Shown: positions 1 to 11,687 of the stretch, in pieces | Layout: each line of letters opens with the position of its first letter | How positions within the stretch are numbered: the stretch's first letter is position 1 | Origin: Anisakis pegreffii | Lineage: Eukaryota > Nematoda > Chromadorea > Rhabditida > Anisakidae | Assembly (NCBI GenBank): GCA_035041965.1 | Contig: JAPYMA010000016.1 | Span: 62,001 to 126,000 of the forward strand | Direction: 5' to 3' | Length of the DNA: 64,000 nucleotides | Translations under genes and position numbers: made by a program | The notes under the pieces: generated by a model | What the model was told of the DNA's origin: nothing | What the model saw: the letters and a program-made list of their open reading frames with translations, nothing else | Databases searched by the model: none

Positions 1-65
1 CTGGAAATTATGGCAGTTGACGCCTTTTTTTCAAATTTTCCGCTTCAGATGAAGCTTGATATTTT

Positions 66-332
66 CATCGCATAACCGGAAAGTTCATTTTAAAGCAACC
101 TACAAACTAAGAGTTTGTAGGTTGCTTTAAGTCCGCTGGCTGAGCCTGGGATTAATTGTAGCTTTGAGTCTAAGCTGATTTTCGATTACGACTCTCAGCC
201 TGGACCTAAGTTTAGGTTTAATCTTTAACCTAAACTTTATTGTGAGACGTGTAGCAACAACTGTTTTCTGTAAATAATTTTCATTTTGTGTCGTTAACTT
301 GTATGAAAAATGAACTTTCCGGTTATGCGATG
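66..332. mobile_element. Foldback MITE in the PRELI-type gene's upstream intron
   Basis: Perfect terminal inverted repeats of about 22 bp bound the element. The left end begins catcgcataaccggaaagtt and the right end (311-332) is its reverse complement. A second internal hairpin lies just inside the left arm (about 92-125). No open reading frame of note is inside, so this is a non-autonomous element. No target-site duplication is clear. It lies immediately upstream of the first visible exon of the PRELI-type gene and therefore probably sits in an intron. Confidence 0.75.
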
Positions 333-420
333 TGAACAGTGTCGGATTTGATTTATAATTTATAGAGATGTTAGTGCCTATCCTCCATATTTGCTATGGC
401 TTATCCTCTACATTTTTCAG

Positions 421-1503
421 TTAACTGGATTTTCGGGTACGCAATATTCTTACGAGATATCTGAGGTAGATCCAGCTAAACAAACGTTGACATTGACGAC
501 GAGAAATGTAATTTTGTTTCGAATTATTCATTCATTTTTTAAATTTTATTTTATTTCTATTTCATTTGACTGTTTATTTTATTCATTCATTTGAACTCGG
601 AATCGACTGTTCTTTTATTCAATTTTTTTCAATTTCTCAACTGAATTGAATTCGACTGATTATTCAGTTTGACTTTTTAGTAATGTAAACAATAACATTT
701 AGTTGAATGGATCAAGTTTCTTGAAAGTAGACGAGAAATTGACGTACGCTCCAGATCCTGAAAATTCGCAAAGGTAACGAAATTGTTTGGCAGTTCTAGG
801 TTTTATTGGTTCTGATTCACTTAGGAGTGTGGCTTCAGTTGGCTGTTACAGGTGGTCTTTCCAGCTAATCATTGTGAAACGACTTTTATGACAATGAAGA
901 GAAAGAAAAAAAATGTGTTCTAACGAGAATGATTCATAATGATAGAAGTGATAAGGGTCTCAATAATTTCAGAACGATTTTACGTCAAGAAGCAGCTGTA
1001 ACCGTTAGTTTACCAGCGTTCACAGATTACTGCGAGAAGACATTCCTGAACGTTTATGAATGCAACGCTGATAAGGTTACTTACTGGCTTTTTGTTATTG
1101 TTTCATCATGACCTCATTATTTTGATCTGGCACATTAATCATATCTTGATAACACGGATTCTAAATAAGATCAACATCGTAATGATGTATCGTCAGTTTT
1201 TTTTACAAAATTTATGTTTTTGCTTCATTTTCTGCAAATGGATTTAATGTGGGATTTCCATTTGAGAAGGTCGATTCAAGCAATAAGTGTTATTTTTATT
1301 GAAAAGATAATGCAGTAGTTGGTCGTTCTAATTATATTGTTAATAATAATAATAGTGAATTGATGATGTTCGTGTTGTAGGGTAGGAAAGGAATTGAATG
1401 GGTGATTGGTCAGTATTCAGAGTTATCATCGAAGGTGACGTCAGGAGTACAGGATATATCCGGGAATATGTTAGGTACATGGAATACGGCAGGTGCTCGG
1501 TGA
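421..1503 (+). CDS. PRELI/Slowmo-domain mitochondrial lipid-transfer protein, C-terminal part
   Basis: Four exons are visible: 421-507, 703-773, 973-1075 and 1381-1503 (stop TGA). They give 127 residues. Phases are consistent throughout and acceptors are CAG or TAG. The sequence matches the second half of the PRELI/MSF1 fold: SEVDPAKQTLTLTTRN, then a VDEKLTYAPDPE segment, RQEAAVTV and GRKGIEWVI. This is closer to the Slowmo/PRELID3 branch than to PRELID1, in my judgement. Family members sit in the mitochondrial intermembrane space and shuttle phosphatidic acid or phosphatidylserine between membranes with TRIAP1-type partners. The N-terminal half, normally about 60-80 residues, is missing and is expected left of the window. 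A candidate AATAAA lies at 1871-1876. The next gene, tim-13, acts in the same compartment. Confidence 0.85.
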
Positions 1504-3684
1504 TGAAATAGCCCTTATAGCCACAAACAATTTGTTCGATAGCAATAGCGATAGTGACACTAATAATGATAATAACGATTATAAGAGAAGACCACTAATG
1601 TCGATTCATCAATTAAATTAATTGAATGAATATTCATTTCATAATGAATATATATGTGTACATTCTGAAACAGTGTGATGTATTGCAGTGGTTTGAATAT
1701 GCATCGTATTTCAAAGACATGTGATCTCGTGCACTGTCTCTCGCTTAGATAGTTCCGATTAGTTCATTTCAATTTTAATTTATTATTTAATTTTACGGAT
1801 GGTTTATGGTCTGGTTTGTGATCGTTTTACAAAGTTATTATGGTGAAAGTATTCGTTGATTGCATCGAAAAATAAATATTTGAGCATGTTTTTGAGGAAA
1901 TTTTAAAGTTTTCTTTTTGCTGGATAGAAGTATTGCCTTCTTCGCTCGCATACCTCAGGTAGTTATGACCTCCTTACCCTATGTGCTGCTTTACATTTAT
2001 GAATTCATTTGGTGAATTTGTTTTGTTTACAGCGAAATGTGCCCACTTCCCTGACTAACTGGACCATTTTCCAGTGTTGTTAGTTGTTGTTGTTTATGTT
2101 CATTATCGTCGTCATCACTCCTGCCTTCTGCCTCATTTCATGTTATTGCTCGTTCATTCGTTTTCTTCTTAAATTATTATTTCTCTTCAAGTTAAAGAAT
2201 TTTGAAGAGTTAGTGACAGATTTGTTTTCTCATTCGTCGGAGTGGAGTACTTCTTCATAGGTGAGAATTTCTTCGTAAAAGTTCATTTTCATTGGAAATT
2301 GTATCGTTTCCACTGGTACGATTTCGGATGCACCTTTTTTTCATTTCGTTATCAGGCTCTAGAAAGAAATGTAACAACTGATTCATTGAACGTGATTGTT
2401 CAGTTGATGGATTGAGAAATGGATATCAGATATTGCATCATTCATAAGATGTATGATGACAAGTTGTATTTGTAATTATTCAATGATTACTTTTTGCTGC
2501 TTACGATTTAATTTTTCAGCATTTTGTTGAGGTAGCCGATTTTTCATTTTGTTCTCATTTATCACACATTTTACAAATGATATCTTTTCAAGTGGAAGTT
2601 CGTTGATTTTTGTTCCAACTTAACGTTACAATCAAATGAAATCATATTTATGATTTTGTGAATTTGTAAATTTTATGTATCACTGAACGTTATGCATCAA
2701 CGAACATGAATACGTAGATATTGTCTGATCTTGTAATCAATTATTGATAATATTATTCCATATCACATAGTTATGAGTTATGTATGTGATCGATGTGATA
2801 TTAAACACCGTCGCTCTTCAACAAACAAACGGAAAAAACGCCAGGATATGGATCGATTCATTTTCATTAGAGTGATCGTTCGCGATGAATGCACTTACTC
2901 TGTGCTGTACAATTTGAATAGCATTCGTATTTAATCACTTATAAATATCAATGTGTTAATTGAATAAAATCAAAATTCATGTATGGTTGGGTGTGTTTGC
3001 GTTTGTTTTATTGAATAATCACAACGAATTGATACGTTAAATCGGAGTTATTATATGATACACACACAAAGCTTAATTCACGATCAGTTGTTTTCATCAC
3101 GTGTCTAGGATGTGGTCAAAGGACTTAGTGTATTAGTCGAGAGTGCGATTGTCTGTCAGAGTAATAGGCAGTGAGACGTGAAGAAGCCTCTTCGATACTG
3201 TTCGAGAGATTGTGGTTAAGAGTTATCAGGAAGTTGTGGTGTGATTAAATACGAACTGTCCAAGTGATCTGCATCATTGAGGTGGATGGAACTGTAGCAC
3301 AAAAGATCGTAACTAAAGTCATGCGCACTAAATTTACACGATTGTCGTTGAATAGATTTATCGTTATTCAGATCGTTTTGTCGTTATTCATTGAGAATAT
3401 CGTTTTGCATTGCATTGAACATCTGCAATCGTTCGTAATAAATCCGTAAAAATTAAGCCATATTGTGGCTGTATCTCCCAGCAGCGCCATTATCGTTAGT
3501 TGCGTGTAAATAGAAGTATGTCAAGGAAGGAAGAATGTGATAGTGTGATAACAGAGAGGCGTAGACTCGTGATGAGTTGTTGTATTTGCTGATCGAATAG
3601 AGAAATAAATTTTCACCATATTGTCATGAAATAATGCTATTTAGAATTGAAAATATAAGGCAAAAATATGAATTTAGATATAAA
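1504..3684. other. Intergenic region between the PRELI-type gene and tim-13
   Basis: AT-rich DNA with no convincing exon. It holds the 3' untranslated region of the upstream gene (AATAAA at 1871-1876), a SINE-like repeat at 3487-3607 and probably the tim-13 promoter. A 61-codon frame at 3264-3449 has no recognisable features and is most likely chance. Confidence 0.5.
3487..3607 (+). repeat. SINE-like repeat, copy 1
   Basis: This stretch resembles 45417-45532. Both carry a block around ttatcgttag, then a gaatgtgat motif, gataacagagaggc, a gtaatgagtt-like segment and an AAATAAA-rich end. The tRNA-like part seen upstream of the second copy is not recognisable here, so this copy looks 5'-truncated. 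It ends about 80 bp before the tim-13 start codon. Confidence 0.55.
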
Positions 3685-5090
3685 ATGGATCAATTATTGG
3701 ATATGGAAACGCTACAGAAACTTACACCCGAACAGCAGAGTCAAGTGATCGCTGGTGTAAAACAGCAAGCAGCCATTATGAATGCACAGAGCTTGATCAC
3801 GGTATGGTGATGAATTTAAATTTTGAACATTCCGAACGCATTTGCTGTTCGTTTCATTTTGCTACACTTTGAATGTGTCGTCGAAAGGTTATCTTTGAAA
3901 GCAACAATTGTAAAGGTTTGATCGTGACTCCGAGCTGTGCATTGAGCTATTTTATCAAGTTTAATTTAGGTGCTAAATTTTTTAAAGTTGTACCATCGTT
4001 TTGGTATTAGTGTGGTGCGGGGATCGGGAAATTTCGGGTACCATGTCCTCGAATTTTTCCGAGCCGACCACATTTTCGAGGTCTCCGACTGGGAAGTTTC
4101 GTCCCCGACTTTTTTCCGTCCCCGCATCACACTAGTTTTAGTATCGTCATCATTGTTATTTGCATTGATTATATGCAAATTTAAAGGATTTATCAGAAAA
4201 GTGTACATTGAAATGCATACGAGCACCTGGAAGTACACTCAGCAACGGAGAAAAACAATGCTTGCAAAGGTATTATTGGTCGCTATTTTCTTGTATTTTT
4301 CAAGTTTCTCCGAACATCTGACCATGTTGATTAGCCGTTGTTTTTGGTAGTGTTACGCAGGTATTAAGAGGTGGGAGATGGATTCCTTTTTCGAGAGATT
4401 TGTTGTATTTTCATCTCGTCACGGCAATTTTCTCAGTGTGATCATAAAATTTCCATCTTGTTCCGCAGGCATTTTGAGGTGCACATTCAATACGATTGCC
4501 AGCTCACTGAAAGCGGATCTCCCATTCTCTACTGTTCCAAAGCAATTCGCTGATTCAGCCAGTACTTTGTGGTAGGGTAGCGTAGAGATACCGCTGACGA
4601 GACTCTGATACTTCCTTCAGTCATAAGTTTAGGCGTTGCCTTAGGTGAGAAGCTTCCACTAAGCTCACAGTCAGATTGGTCGGAAGTTGCGGCGGTTTAT
4701 TGAAACGAGACTTTGATGGAAGGTAGGTTCAACTGAGAGTCTCGTTGAACAGCGATCGTTTTGATTTGATGTTGCTTCTTTTGAGGTAGAGCCTGATGTT
4801 GCTGCAGAGTATTGGCTTGTAGTGTTGCTTTGTCATTTAGGAATCGTTTGAGAATTGAAGTTCGTCGCTGAATTTTGAAATTAGCAAGAAAAACGAATGA
4901 AAACTTCTGTAGAGAATTGATGAACGACAGAATTGAGTTAATGAGATCTGAGTGAAGAGCAAATGAGAACATTTGCAGATGTATGGACCGTTTCATGGAC
5001 AGTTGGAATTTAGTGTCACAGACACTACAGAAGCGATTACAAGATGAACTGACGGCCGGTATGGCGGCCAGCGGAGGATCATTTTCGTAG
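3685..5090 (+). CDS. tim-13: Mitochondrial import inner membrane translocase subunit Tim13
   Basis: Three exons, 3685-3801, 4187-4269 and 4979-5090, encode a complete 103-residue protein ending at TAG. Twin CX3C motifs, the hallmark of small Tim chaperones, are at Cys45/Cys49 (EKCTLKC) and Cys64/Cys68 (QCLQRC). These bracket the two helices. The N-terminus [18 protein letters not shown] and C-terminal [16 protein letters not shown] are typical of nematode Tim13. Tim8-Tim13 hexamers escort hydrophobic precursors across the intermembrane space to TIM22 or the sorting machinery. The middle exon uses an AAG acceptor, with caaatttaaag immediately before it. Intron 1 carries a 127-bp inverted-repeat insertion. 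A candidate AATAAA is at 5302-5307. Length matches the family, and no residue expected to be essential is missing. Confidence 0.93.
4008..4134. mobile_element. Short TIR element (MITE) in tim-13 intron 1
   Basis: The ends tagtgtggtgcgggga and tccccgcatcacacta form an imperfect terminal inverted repeat (one mismatch in 16). Flanks gttttggtat (3998-4007) and gttttagtat (4135-4144) form a near-perfect direct repeat, consistent with an 8-10 bp target duplication. No coding capacity. The right end is also found, inverted and truncated, at about 14602-14632. Confidence 0.8.
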
Positions 5091-7608
5091 AAATTTGACC
5101 TGAAAAAACTAGTGAATTGAATTGTTCGATTGTTCGTTTCTTTGTTTGTTTTGGTTTCATTCTGATAATTTGTGTTGTTTTTGTGCGTTGTTTATTGTTT
5201 GTTTATGGATATATTCACATCGTAGATTATTATTAATTGATCGAATCTAATCATTGAGTAGGTGTCATTTAGGAGATTTTATATTTCATCGATGGTGGTG
5301 AAATAAAGGAAATTTTGTACTGACTGAGTTGTTGAACAGACAAGCAACTGGAATGAAATCATTTTGAAGTTCTGTTGTAAAAGGCAAAAGCTTATTCGGC
5401 ATGGAATTCGGTGTTTCCAGCGGTTTCTTGATAGCAGATTGTATGAATACTAGGTCTTCGCTCAGGAAAATGTCTTCAATATTCAGTTTCCGGATGTAAT
5501 CAATGTTAGAGGTGGATTCTTTTTGTGAAATCAAATTGCCTCACGTTTCCAGTTTCCCAATACATTGAATATTATACTGCAGAATGAGAAGAGATCGTGT
5601 GTGGGATAAGAGATTTTGGGATACATTTTTGGGAATGATTCGACCGTCTCGAATAAGAAGTAATCCTAGTGATCAATCTGACTTATAGGGTATCCATTGT
5701 CTGGATGAACAGATCGAAGTGCTTAATGCTTTTATTCTTAATCGAAAGCTCCAGATTTGATTCTTTCATTAAGAAATTTATGTTCTGTTAATATGATCTG
5801 ATGTTGTTTCGTTGAAATAGATCGGTGAAAATAAACAATCGAGTCGTTTATACTTCATCACATTATTGTCTGGTTGAGTTAGCGAACTGCTGTTCAATAT
5901 AACCATGCGTTGTTGAATTGTAAACGGTAAAATATCAATATTAACACTTATTGTTGACGGTTGATTCGCCTTATTATGGCTTACTTTAGTCATTTTCCGA
6001 AGTACCGATAGTAGTGGGACAGTCTATCCTACCGTATCGGAACGATCCGGTGGTAATTGTATTGTTTACAACGAGTGATTATACCGGGAATTTGAGTCAA
6101 ACTTTTCATAATTGTAACAAGAAAAAAAGATGAGAAGGCTTAGTTGTACCTGAACCAGTCGTACAGGAGAAGGGTCAATAAATCTATGATTTGCTTCATT
6201 CCTATTCTGCTTAGTATTCGATATCTGGTCAGGTATCGGCCAGGACACGAACGATGTTGAGTCCGATAATGCTGTCGCATAAACTTCGTTGATTTTTGAT
6301 GATGTGAACAAAAGAAAAAGAAAATTTTACCCTGATCAACTTTTCAACAGCGATGAAACACACGTCAGCTGTCAGGTAATTGGTCTGTACATTGTGAACT
6401 GAGGGAAGATCGAAGTGTTTATTCAACCTCTGTTATCATATGCTACTTCAAAAACATTTCAAGGAAACAGTAAGAGATCTTACGAAGCGGATATTAAGAA
6501 ATATGTTGAATTTCATTGTCAAAACACAAGCTTCAACAAAATTATCGTTCGTATCTTCAAAATATCAATCTGGCTGATCTCTCCTCTGTTATTTGTTCGA
6601 TTCGAAGCAACAACTTAATGGGTTCAACAATTTTCAACGAATTCCTGTTAGGAATAAATTTACTGCAAAAAGTTGTATCAATGCTGGGTAATTAGTCTGT
6701 CAATGCTGAAGAGGATTGAATATGTTTCTCTTGTTGTCTTCTCATTCTGCAGACTATTGAAAACCAACTCAAAAAGCCTTAAATACCAGAAGGTAAAGGG
6801 ACTGGACATTTCATCTTTTGCGGTGAATCGGTTACAATGCCTTAGCAGACGGCCCTGAAATATGCTTCATCGTGCTGCGTCAAGACAGGAAATTTTGTGG
6901 CTTTCATAGACTGTTTTTAGAACACTGACATGTGCACATTTCTGAAAATGAAGAACCCGGAGAGTCCGTTGGAGGAGAGAAACTCTCAAGCTTACCATCA
7001 CAGCATAAACAGACAGAAGATTCGGGCATAAAGCGAAGCAAAATTGTTCGGACGGATCATCTACACTGATGTAAATGAGGGCTTTTGAACTGATCGTAAA
7101 TAATTCTCACGAGTTCTGCCCTTAATTCTGCATAAAAACATTGTGATTATTTCACATTTTCTAATGACTCTCATTGTCAGTTTTGGAATATCACACACTT
7201 TATTGGATGATTTTGCATACGTCGTGTTAAAATAACGATTTCCTAAAGCCATCTCATATAGTTGAGCGGTTGATTTCAGCACACTGTATCTGCATTGGCC
7301 AATATGTGCAACACATTAGTAATATGAGGATAGCTTGAATATCCTCAATTTTCTGAATGTATGTCACTCAATGTTGATTAACGATACCCGTAGTCTATGT
7401 CGAGTCTAATGTTCAGGAGATCCTGCTTCTCAGCTTTGCACGTGAAAATTAACGTTTTTGGTACCGTGAAGTAGGAAAGGAGCGGGGCTTTCTCAAAGTG
7501 TTGTATTGTACAGTGATCTAATTTGCATATAGTGATCTTCTTTGCATACGTGATCTACTTCCTTTTATACAGTTGTCTTCTTAAAAATTTGCATATGCCA
7601 AGTGAGAC
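5091..7608. other. No supported gene
   Basis: Several frames of 60-100 codons are open on the minus strand here (for example 4697-4996, 5286-5534, 5778-5993 and 7061-7282), some next to plausible splice sites. I could not join them into a consistent model or recognise a family, and frames of this length are expected by chance at this base composition. I treat the stretch as intergenic DNA, with the possibility of an unrecognised minus-strand gene. Confidence 0.4.
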
Positions 7609-8253
7609 ATGTCATTTGTCTTGGTCTTGATCTTGTTGAGTTCGAGAACCACAGGCGGTTCTCCATCGTTATCTGGGTTTTCGAGTAAAGTATTATTTCT
7701 TGTCTCGTCGTCGTCCACACCAGTCGTCAACTCAACTGGCGACAGACGCCGAACAACATGTTGTTCATTGCAGACTGATACTGCCCAATTATTCGGGCAT
7801 TCTGCATTTTTCGAAGGTATGTTACTGAATCTTGATCATCCATATGGAACAGAAGTCGAGCGCAATGTTCAGGTCACCCTTTTCCTCATGTTTGCTCGAG
7901 AACATGAATATTTTTTGGTGCATTGACTAGAAGAAGATGTCACATTTATAAAAATGTTATTCGCTGACGGCTGGCCATGCCTTCTTAACCTTTTTTCTGA
8001 ACATATATCGCTTCATCAAAGGCATAACTAGTCGTCAACAAATAATATTTTTAGAAAGCCGAGATCTTTATCTATCTGATAATACCAAAAAATATTCAAG
8101 TTCACGAGCGAAGCGCACTTAATATTGTGCTCGTCACTTTACGTAAATGAGTTAATTTGCATATTCATGGAATTTAGGATATAATTTGCATTTAACGAAC
8201 GTACTTTTTAGAATATAATTTGTAAATATGCAAATTTGGAATTTAATTTGTAA
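7609..8253. other. AT-rich stretch with one signal-peptide-like frame
   Basis: A frame at 7609-7926 begins with a hydrophobic stretch (MSFVLVLILLSS) followed by a Ser/Thr-rich segment. A possible donor lies at 7817. No downstream exon in matching phase was found: the acceptor just before 9180 gives the wrong frame. I see nothing else coding here. Confidence 0.3.
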
Positions 8254-8510
8254 ATTACCTGGATTGGCCACGCTGTCAAACGTTGGTGCAACGCTGACCA
8301 CAACGCCGCGTTTCCGTTCACACTGCTTTAGTCTTCAACCGAACACAACCGAATAATTAATTAGTTATCGTGAATACTTTGCCTAATTAAACGTAGCCAA
8401 ATACCAATCCAATAAATAATTTAGCTGTAATAAAATGAAATTTCCATCGATCGCTCACGGCGACCTACAAAACAACCATTCGATCTCCAAGTAACAAGTA
8501 ACAATAAACC
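8254..8510 (+). repeat. Dispersed repeat family, copy 1
   Basis: Homologous to 34832-35120 and, inverted, to 61131-61246. Shared landmarks are tacctggattggcca at the start, a gcgtttccg block, accgaacacaa with an adjacent aattaattag, and a region resembling cgatcgctcac near the end. Low identity between copies suggests an old family. No reading frame and no clear terminal repeats were seen. Confidence 0.65.
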
Positions 8511-8667
8511 GAACACATTAAAAAGGATCTCGGTTGTGACTCTTTAGTGACTCGTTTGTGACTCGGTTGCAAGAGGGGACTCTCTAGCCCCCTCTCGTGG
8601 CTAAATGTATCCACACAATGCATTTGAGTCGAGACCATCAGCAAAAAGTTCTGATGGCTCACAGTTT

Positions 8668-8920
8668 GGCACTTTTTTACTTTGGGGGGTCGCACGCGAG
8701 CAAGCTCGCGCATGCCACGCCTACTGCGCATGGCCTCGGCCTAAGGTGACCTCAGCCTCATCTAAGCGTAGCCTCAGATCGTTCGATGCTACAGCAGAGG
8801 CTAGCAAGTGAACTCAGGCTTAGGCTTAGGCTGAGACTACGCTTGGGCTGAAGCCATGCGCAGTAGGCGTGGCATGCGCGAGCTTGTTCGCGTGCGACCC
8901 CCCCAAAGTAAAAAAGTGCC
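8668..8920. mobile_element. Inverted-repeat element (MITE) with 8-bp target duplication
   Basis: Long, nearly perfect inverted arms of about 75-80 bp run from ggcacttttttactttgggg at 8668 to the matching complement ending at 8920. The arms include gcatgccacgcctactgcgc and its complement. Perfect 8-bp direct repeats, cacagttt, flank the element at 8660-8667 and 8921-8928. An 8-bp duplication is typical of hAT-type transposition (family knowledge). The middle about 95 bp is CTNAGNCT-rich. The good arm identity suggests fairly recent insertion. Confidence 0.88.
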
Positions 8921-9189
8921 CACAGTTTATGGGACCTGAGCATTTGCTAGGTTGCCGTGAGTTAACTTTGCTAGCTCCCAGAGTATAGGTGTATATGAAT
9001 TTGTATAGCCTGATGTGGCGAGCACCAAAGCCCTTATGTCAGGGAACTGGTTATATTTTCGCTCTCCAATGGGCCTTTTTCATTTTGTTATGTCTAGGGT
9101 TCGCCTTCTATTTGGAGCGTTGCGTGTTCGCCTAACTCATATCAGTAAATTAAAATAGATTAAATTATATATGTTTCAGTGTATCAAGT

Positions 9190-10510
9190 ATGCATAAAGC
9201 TACGACGAAGCATTCGGCTTACGATCACGTTGCGCAGGCAGTTCATGCCGCTGTTCCTGCTATGAGCGTTGCTGACGCACGCGGTCCCGTTTTCCAATCG
9301 ATTGCCAATTTGCGTTACACCATCGAGGAAATCGGTTCTACGTACGATTCATTACATGGAAATCAGATTGTATGGTCGGTTGTGAGTCAACAACGGTTGT
9401 GTCAAAACGTGACAGCGCTCACCGCGCCAGTATGTCGCTTAAATGTGCGGCGTAAAGGACCATTGGCCATAATGCGCACCACAGGACTTATTAATCGACC
9501 CATGTTGACGTCAAAAGGCTCATTGTTGGATAGTGTGAATATCGCTGGTCCATTAGCATATATCTGAACGTTGAACTATGATGACGAAAAAGCAATTACT
9601 GGAGCGCGTCTTGATGCATATGCACCGTCAAAGGCTGACATTCTAACCTTGGATTCTGGATTTGCTTGCTTGCGTGGTCCACCCACAGCGTGGGACTTCA
9701 AAACAGCAGTACCGGCTGACAGCAATATTCCACAACTTCGAGATGTATCAAAGTGGGATGGGTACATGGAGTTGCTCACATCACCCGCTCACGATTACAG
9801 TCGAGCTGCCTTCTGGGCCTGTGGATGGCTGATGGTTTTTGCATTGGCGCAACGGGAGCTGATAATTGAGAACCTGGAATCAAAGGTGTATTCGGCTCCA
9901 ATCGTGGAGCACGACCGTAATGCAGCAGTGCTTGTGTACGTTTGGCCCCACCGTTCGATTGAACGTGGTGATATATTGAGGCAAGAATTGACATATTGAA
10001 GACAGCCGCCGATGAAGATTGGCCAGTGTACATCAGTGAAAACGTTGATTGGACTATAGTGGCAACGTTACGATTTTGTGCCAGCAGTGCGCCTTTCTTC
10101 GACATGCCTATATCCAGACGTAACCAGCTTGCGGAAGTACAATGCGTGCAAGCACCTTTTGCAAGTAAGGTCAATTTCGAAGGTCGTTAAGTGCCTAAAA
10201 CGGTGCTAATATTGAGGGTAAACGGTCTTTCGGAAGCTGTTGTTTGATATTGGAGTGGAATCGTATACGATTGATATAGAACACGACAGCGTTGACTTTG
10301 GATCAATCGTATACACGAAACAACAACTATTGAATCGACGGCTTGCTCCGTTACAATGAACTCTTTCTCCGTCCACGTACGGCAGATGACGCAAAGAATG
10401 CGTTACAAATTCTAGCAATTGAAATGTACGATCGTGTGGCGTACTTGGATTCGCATGCGATGTTTGTGGAAGGACGTTCAGAGAAAGGTCGACCGTCGTC
10501 GTCACCGTGA
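9190..10510 (+). pseudogene. Decayed intronless coding block, possibly captured from a virus or mobile element
   Basis: A long run of protein-like sequence is broken in several places. The frame from 9190 reaches a TGA at 9565-9567 and continues in the same frame from 9571 to 9999. It shifts frame at about 9990 and stays open to 10190. A further open piece spans 10273-10359, and a last one, after another frameshift, runs from about 10352 to 10510. Composition is visibly more GC-rich than the surroundings, and more than 1 kb lacks introns although real exons here average about 150 nt. No start or host promoter is evident. I do not recognise the family. Intronless, unrelated composition and multiple lesions suggest an endogenous viral element (for example a capsid gene of a dsRNA virus) or a transposon gene remnant. 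A processed host pseudogene is the alternative. Confidence 0.5.
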
Positions 10511-10821
10511 AACACGTCCGAATCCAACGGTGATCAACGTACGTCTTTTTGCGAATCTCGCTCTCAGTATCTCATTTCATGGAAATTTTCGTATTCAGTC
10601 GACTATCACAGTGCGAGAATTTGGTACAATCAGCCATCCACACCAAAATCATATTCACATTCTCAACTTGATAAACACTTTTTAGAACGCTGAATTTGTG
10701 CCATTCTCAGAACATTACCACTCGTAAATTTTGTCGAACATTCAAACATGAAAATAATTCAGCAACTACAGCGTCAACAACAGTCGATTTAACAATTTCG
10801 AACATTGACAATGTCTTTAAG

Positions 10822-10967
10822 AACAATCGGATGGAGACGAAACGATATTATTGGCGACAGTTGTCGTCGTTGTCGCATTAATTGTCTTTAGCGTTGTGGC
10901 ATGGGCAGCCTGCTTACTCCATGAGACAATTAGAAAAAACCGAAAGGACGAAGTGATGCGGATGAAG
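10822..10967 (+). pseudogene. Transmembrane exon-like segment, array unit 1 (open frame)
   Basis: Between an AAG acceptor and a donor after 10967 the frame reads 48 codons. It starts QSDGDETILLAT, continues through a hydrophobic VVVVVALIVFSVVAWAA helix and ends with a basic juxtamembrane stretch. This is the layout of a single-pass membrane protein. It is the only unit besides unit 5 that keeps Trp (TGG) in the helix. Downstream tail frames in this unit contain a stop or change frame, so a working gene is not demonstrated. The rest of the protein was not found. It could be the last exons of a host receptor gene or a remnant. Confidence 0.4.
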
Positions 10968-11520
10968 GTTTTTCGTTGCTGTTCTTGTACTATCAACACT
11001 CACACAATACAGATGGATAATCTCAATTTACATGACATTCATAGAACAGTTCTTCCCCTTTCGCGATATCAGTCGCGACAATCAGAAATAAGATGAAAAC
11101 GGTGCCGTTTATTCAATAACTGCGGCATATGCAACGGTTCTTTCAACGACTCCGATCCTGTTCATTCCACCACATATGACGAATCAATCGGATCAGCGGG
11201 AGAGGAGAATTGAAGAAGATTACTACTGGTGTCATTCGATTGATTCACTGATGTAAGCGGTTGTAAATGATAAAAGTGCAGGTGAATATCATTAATATGT
11301 TACAGCCCAAAGACACCGAGCGTTGTTTCATTTGAAGCTTCTAGTTACCCCATTGAGAAACACAGTTCATTATAAAAGAATGTGTGGAAAAGAACTTAAA
11401 AAATGAACCAATTCATCGATGAAGCAATAAATGAGCAGTTATAAGGAAGAGATTAATAATGACAGAATAGACAAAACAGTAATGCTCAGTTAATAAATCA
11501 ACCTTCATTGACAGTGTCTT

Positions 11521-11687
11521 TCAGAAGAAGTGGATGAAGACGACACGATATTTTGGGTATCAGTTGTTATCGCCGTCGGATTTATCGTCTTCAGCGGTGT
11601 GGCATGAGCAGCCGGCTTACTCCTGGAGACGATTAGAATGATACGAATGGACGAAATGATGTGGATGAAGGTTTTTCGTTGCTACTC
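11521..11687 (+). pseudogene. Transmembrane exon-like segment, array unit 2 (in-frame TGA)
   Basis: The homologous segment reads EEVDEDDTIFWV, then a hydrophobic helix ending GVA, then TGA at 11605-11607 where unit 1 has Trp, and resumes AAGLLLETIRM in the same frame. The surrounding frame is otherwise intact. The same lesion occurs at 12400-12402 (unit 3) and 13185-13187 (unit 4). Confidence 0.5.

Noticed and set aside
4697..7282. Minus-strand frames that could form a gene overlapping tim-13
   Set aside because: Individual frames of 65-99 codons look protein-like and some have good splice sites, but several alternative frames are equally open. No consistent phase chain or family emerged.
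7609..7926. Signal-peptide-like frame as first exon of a receptor joined to the 9.2-11 kb sequences
   Set aside because: The donor phase does not match the frame after the acceptor near 9179, and the 9.2-10.5 kb block is itself broken.
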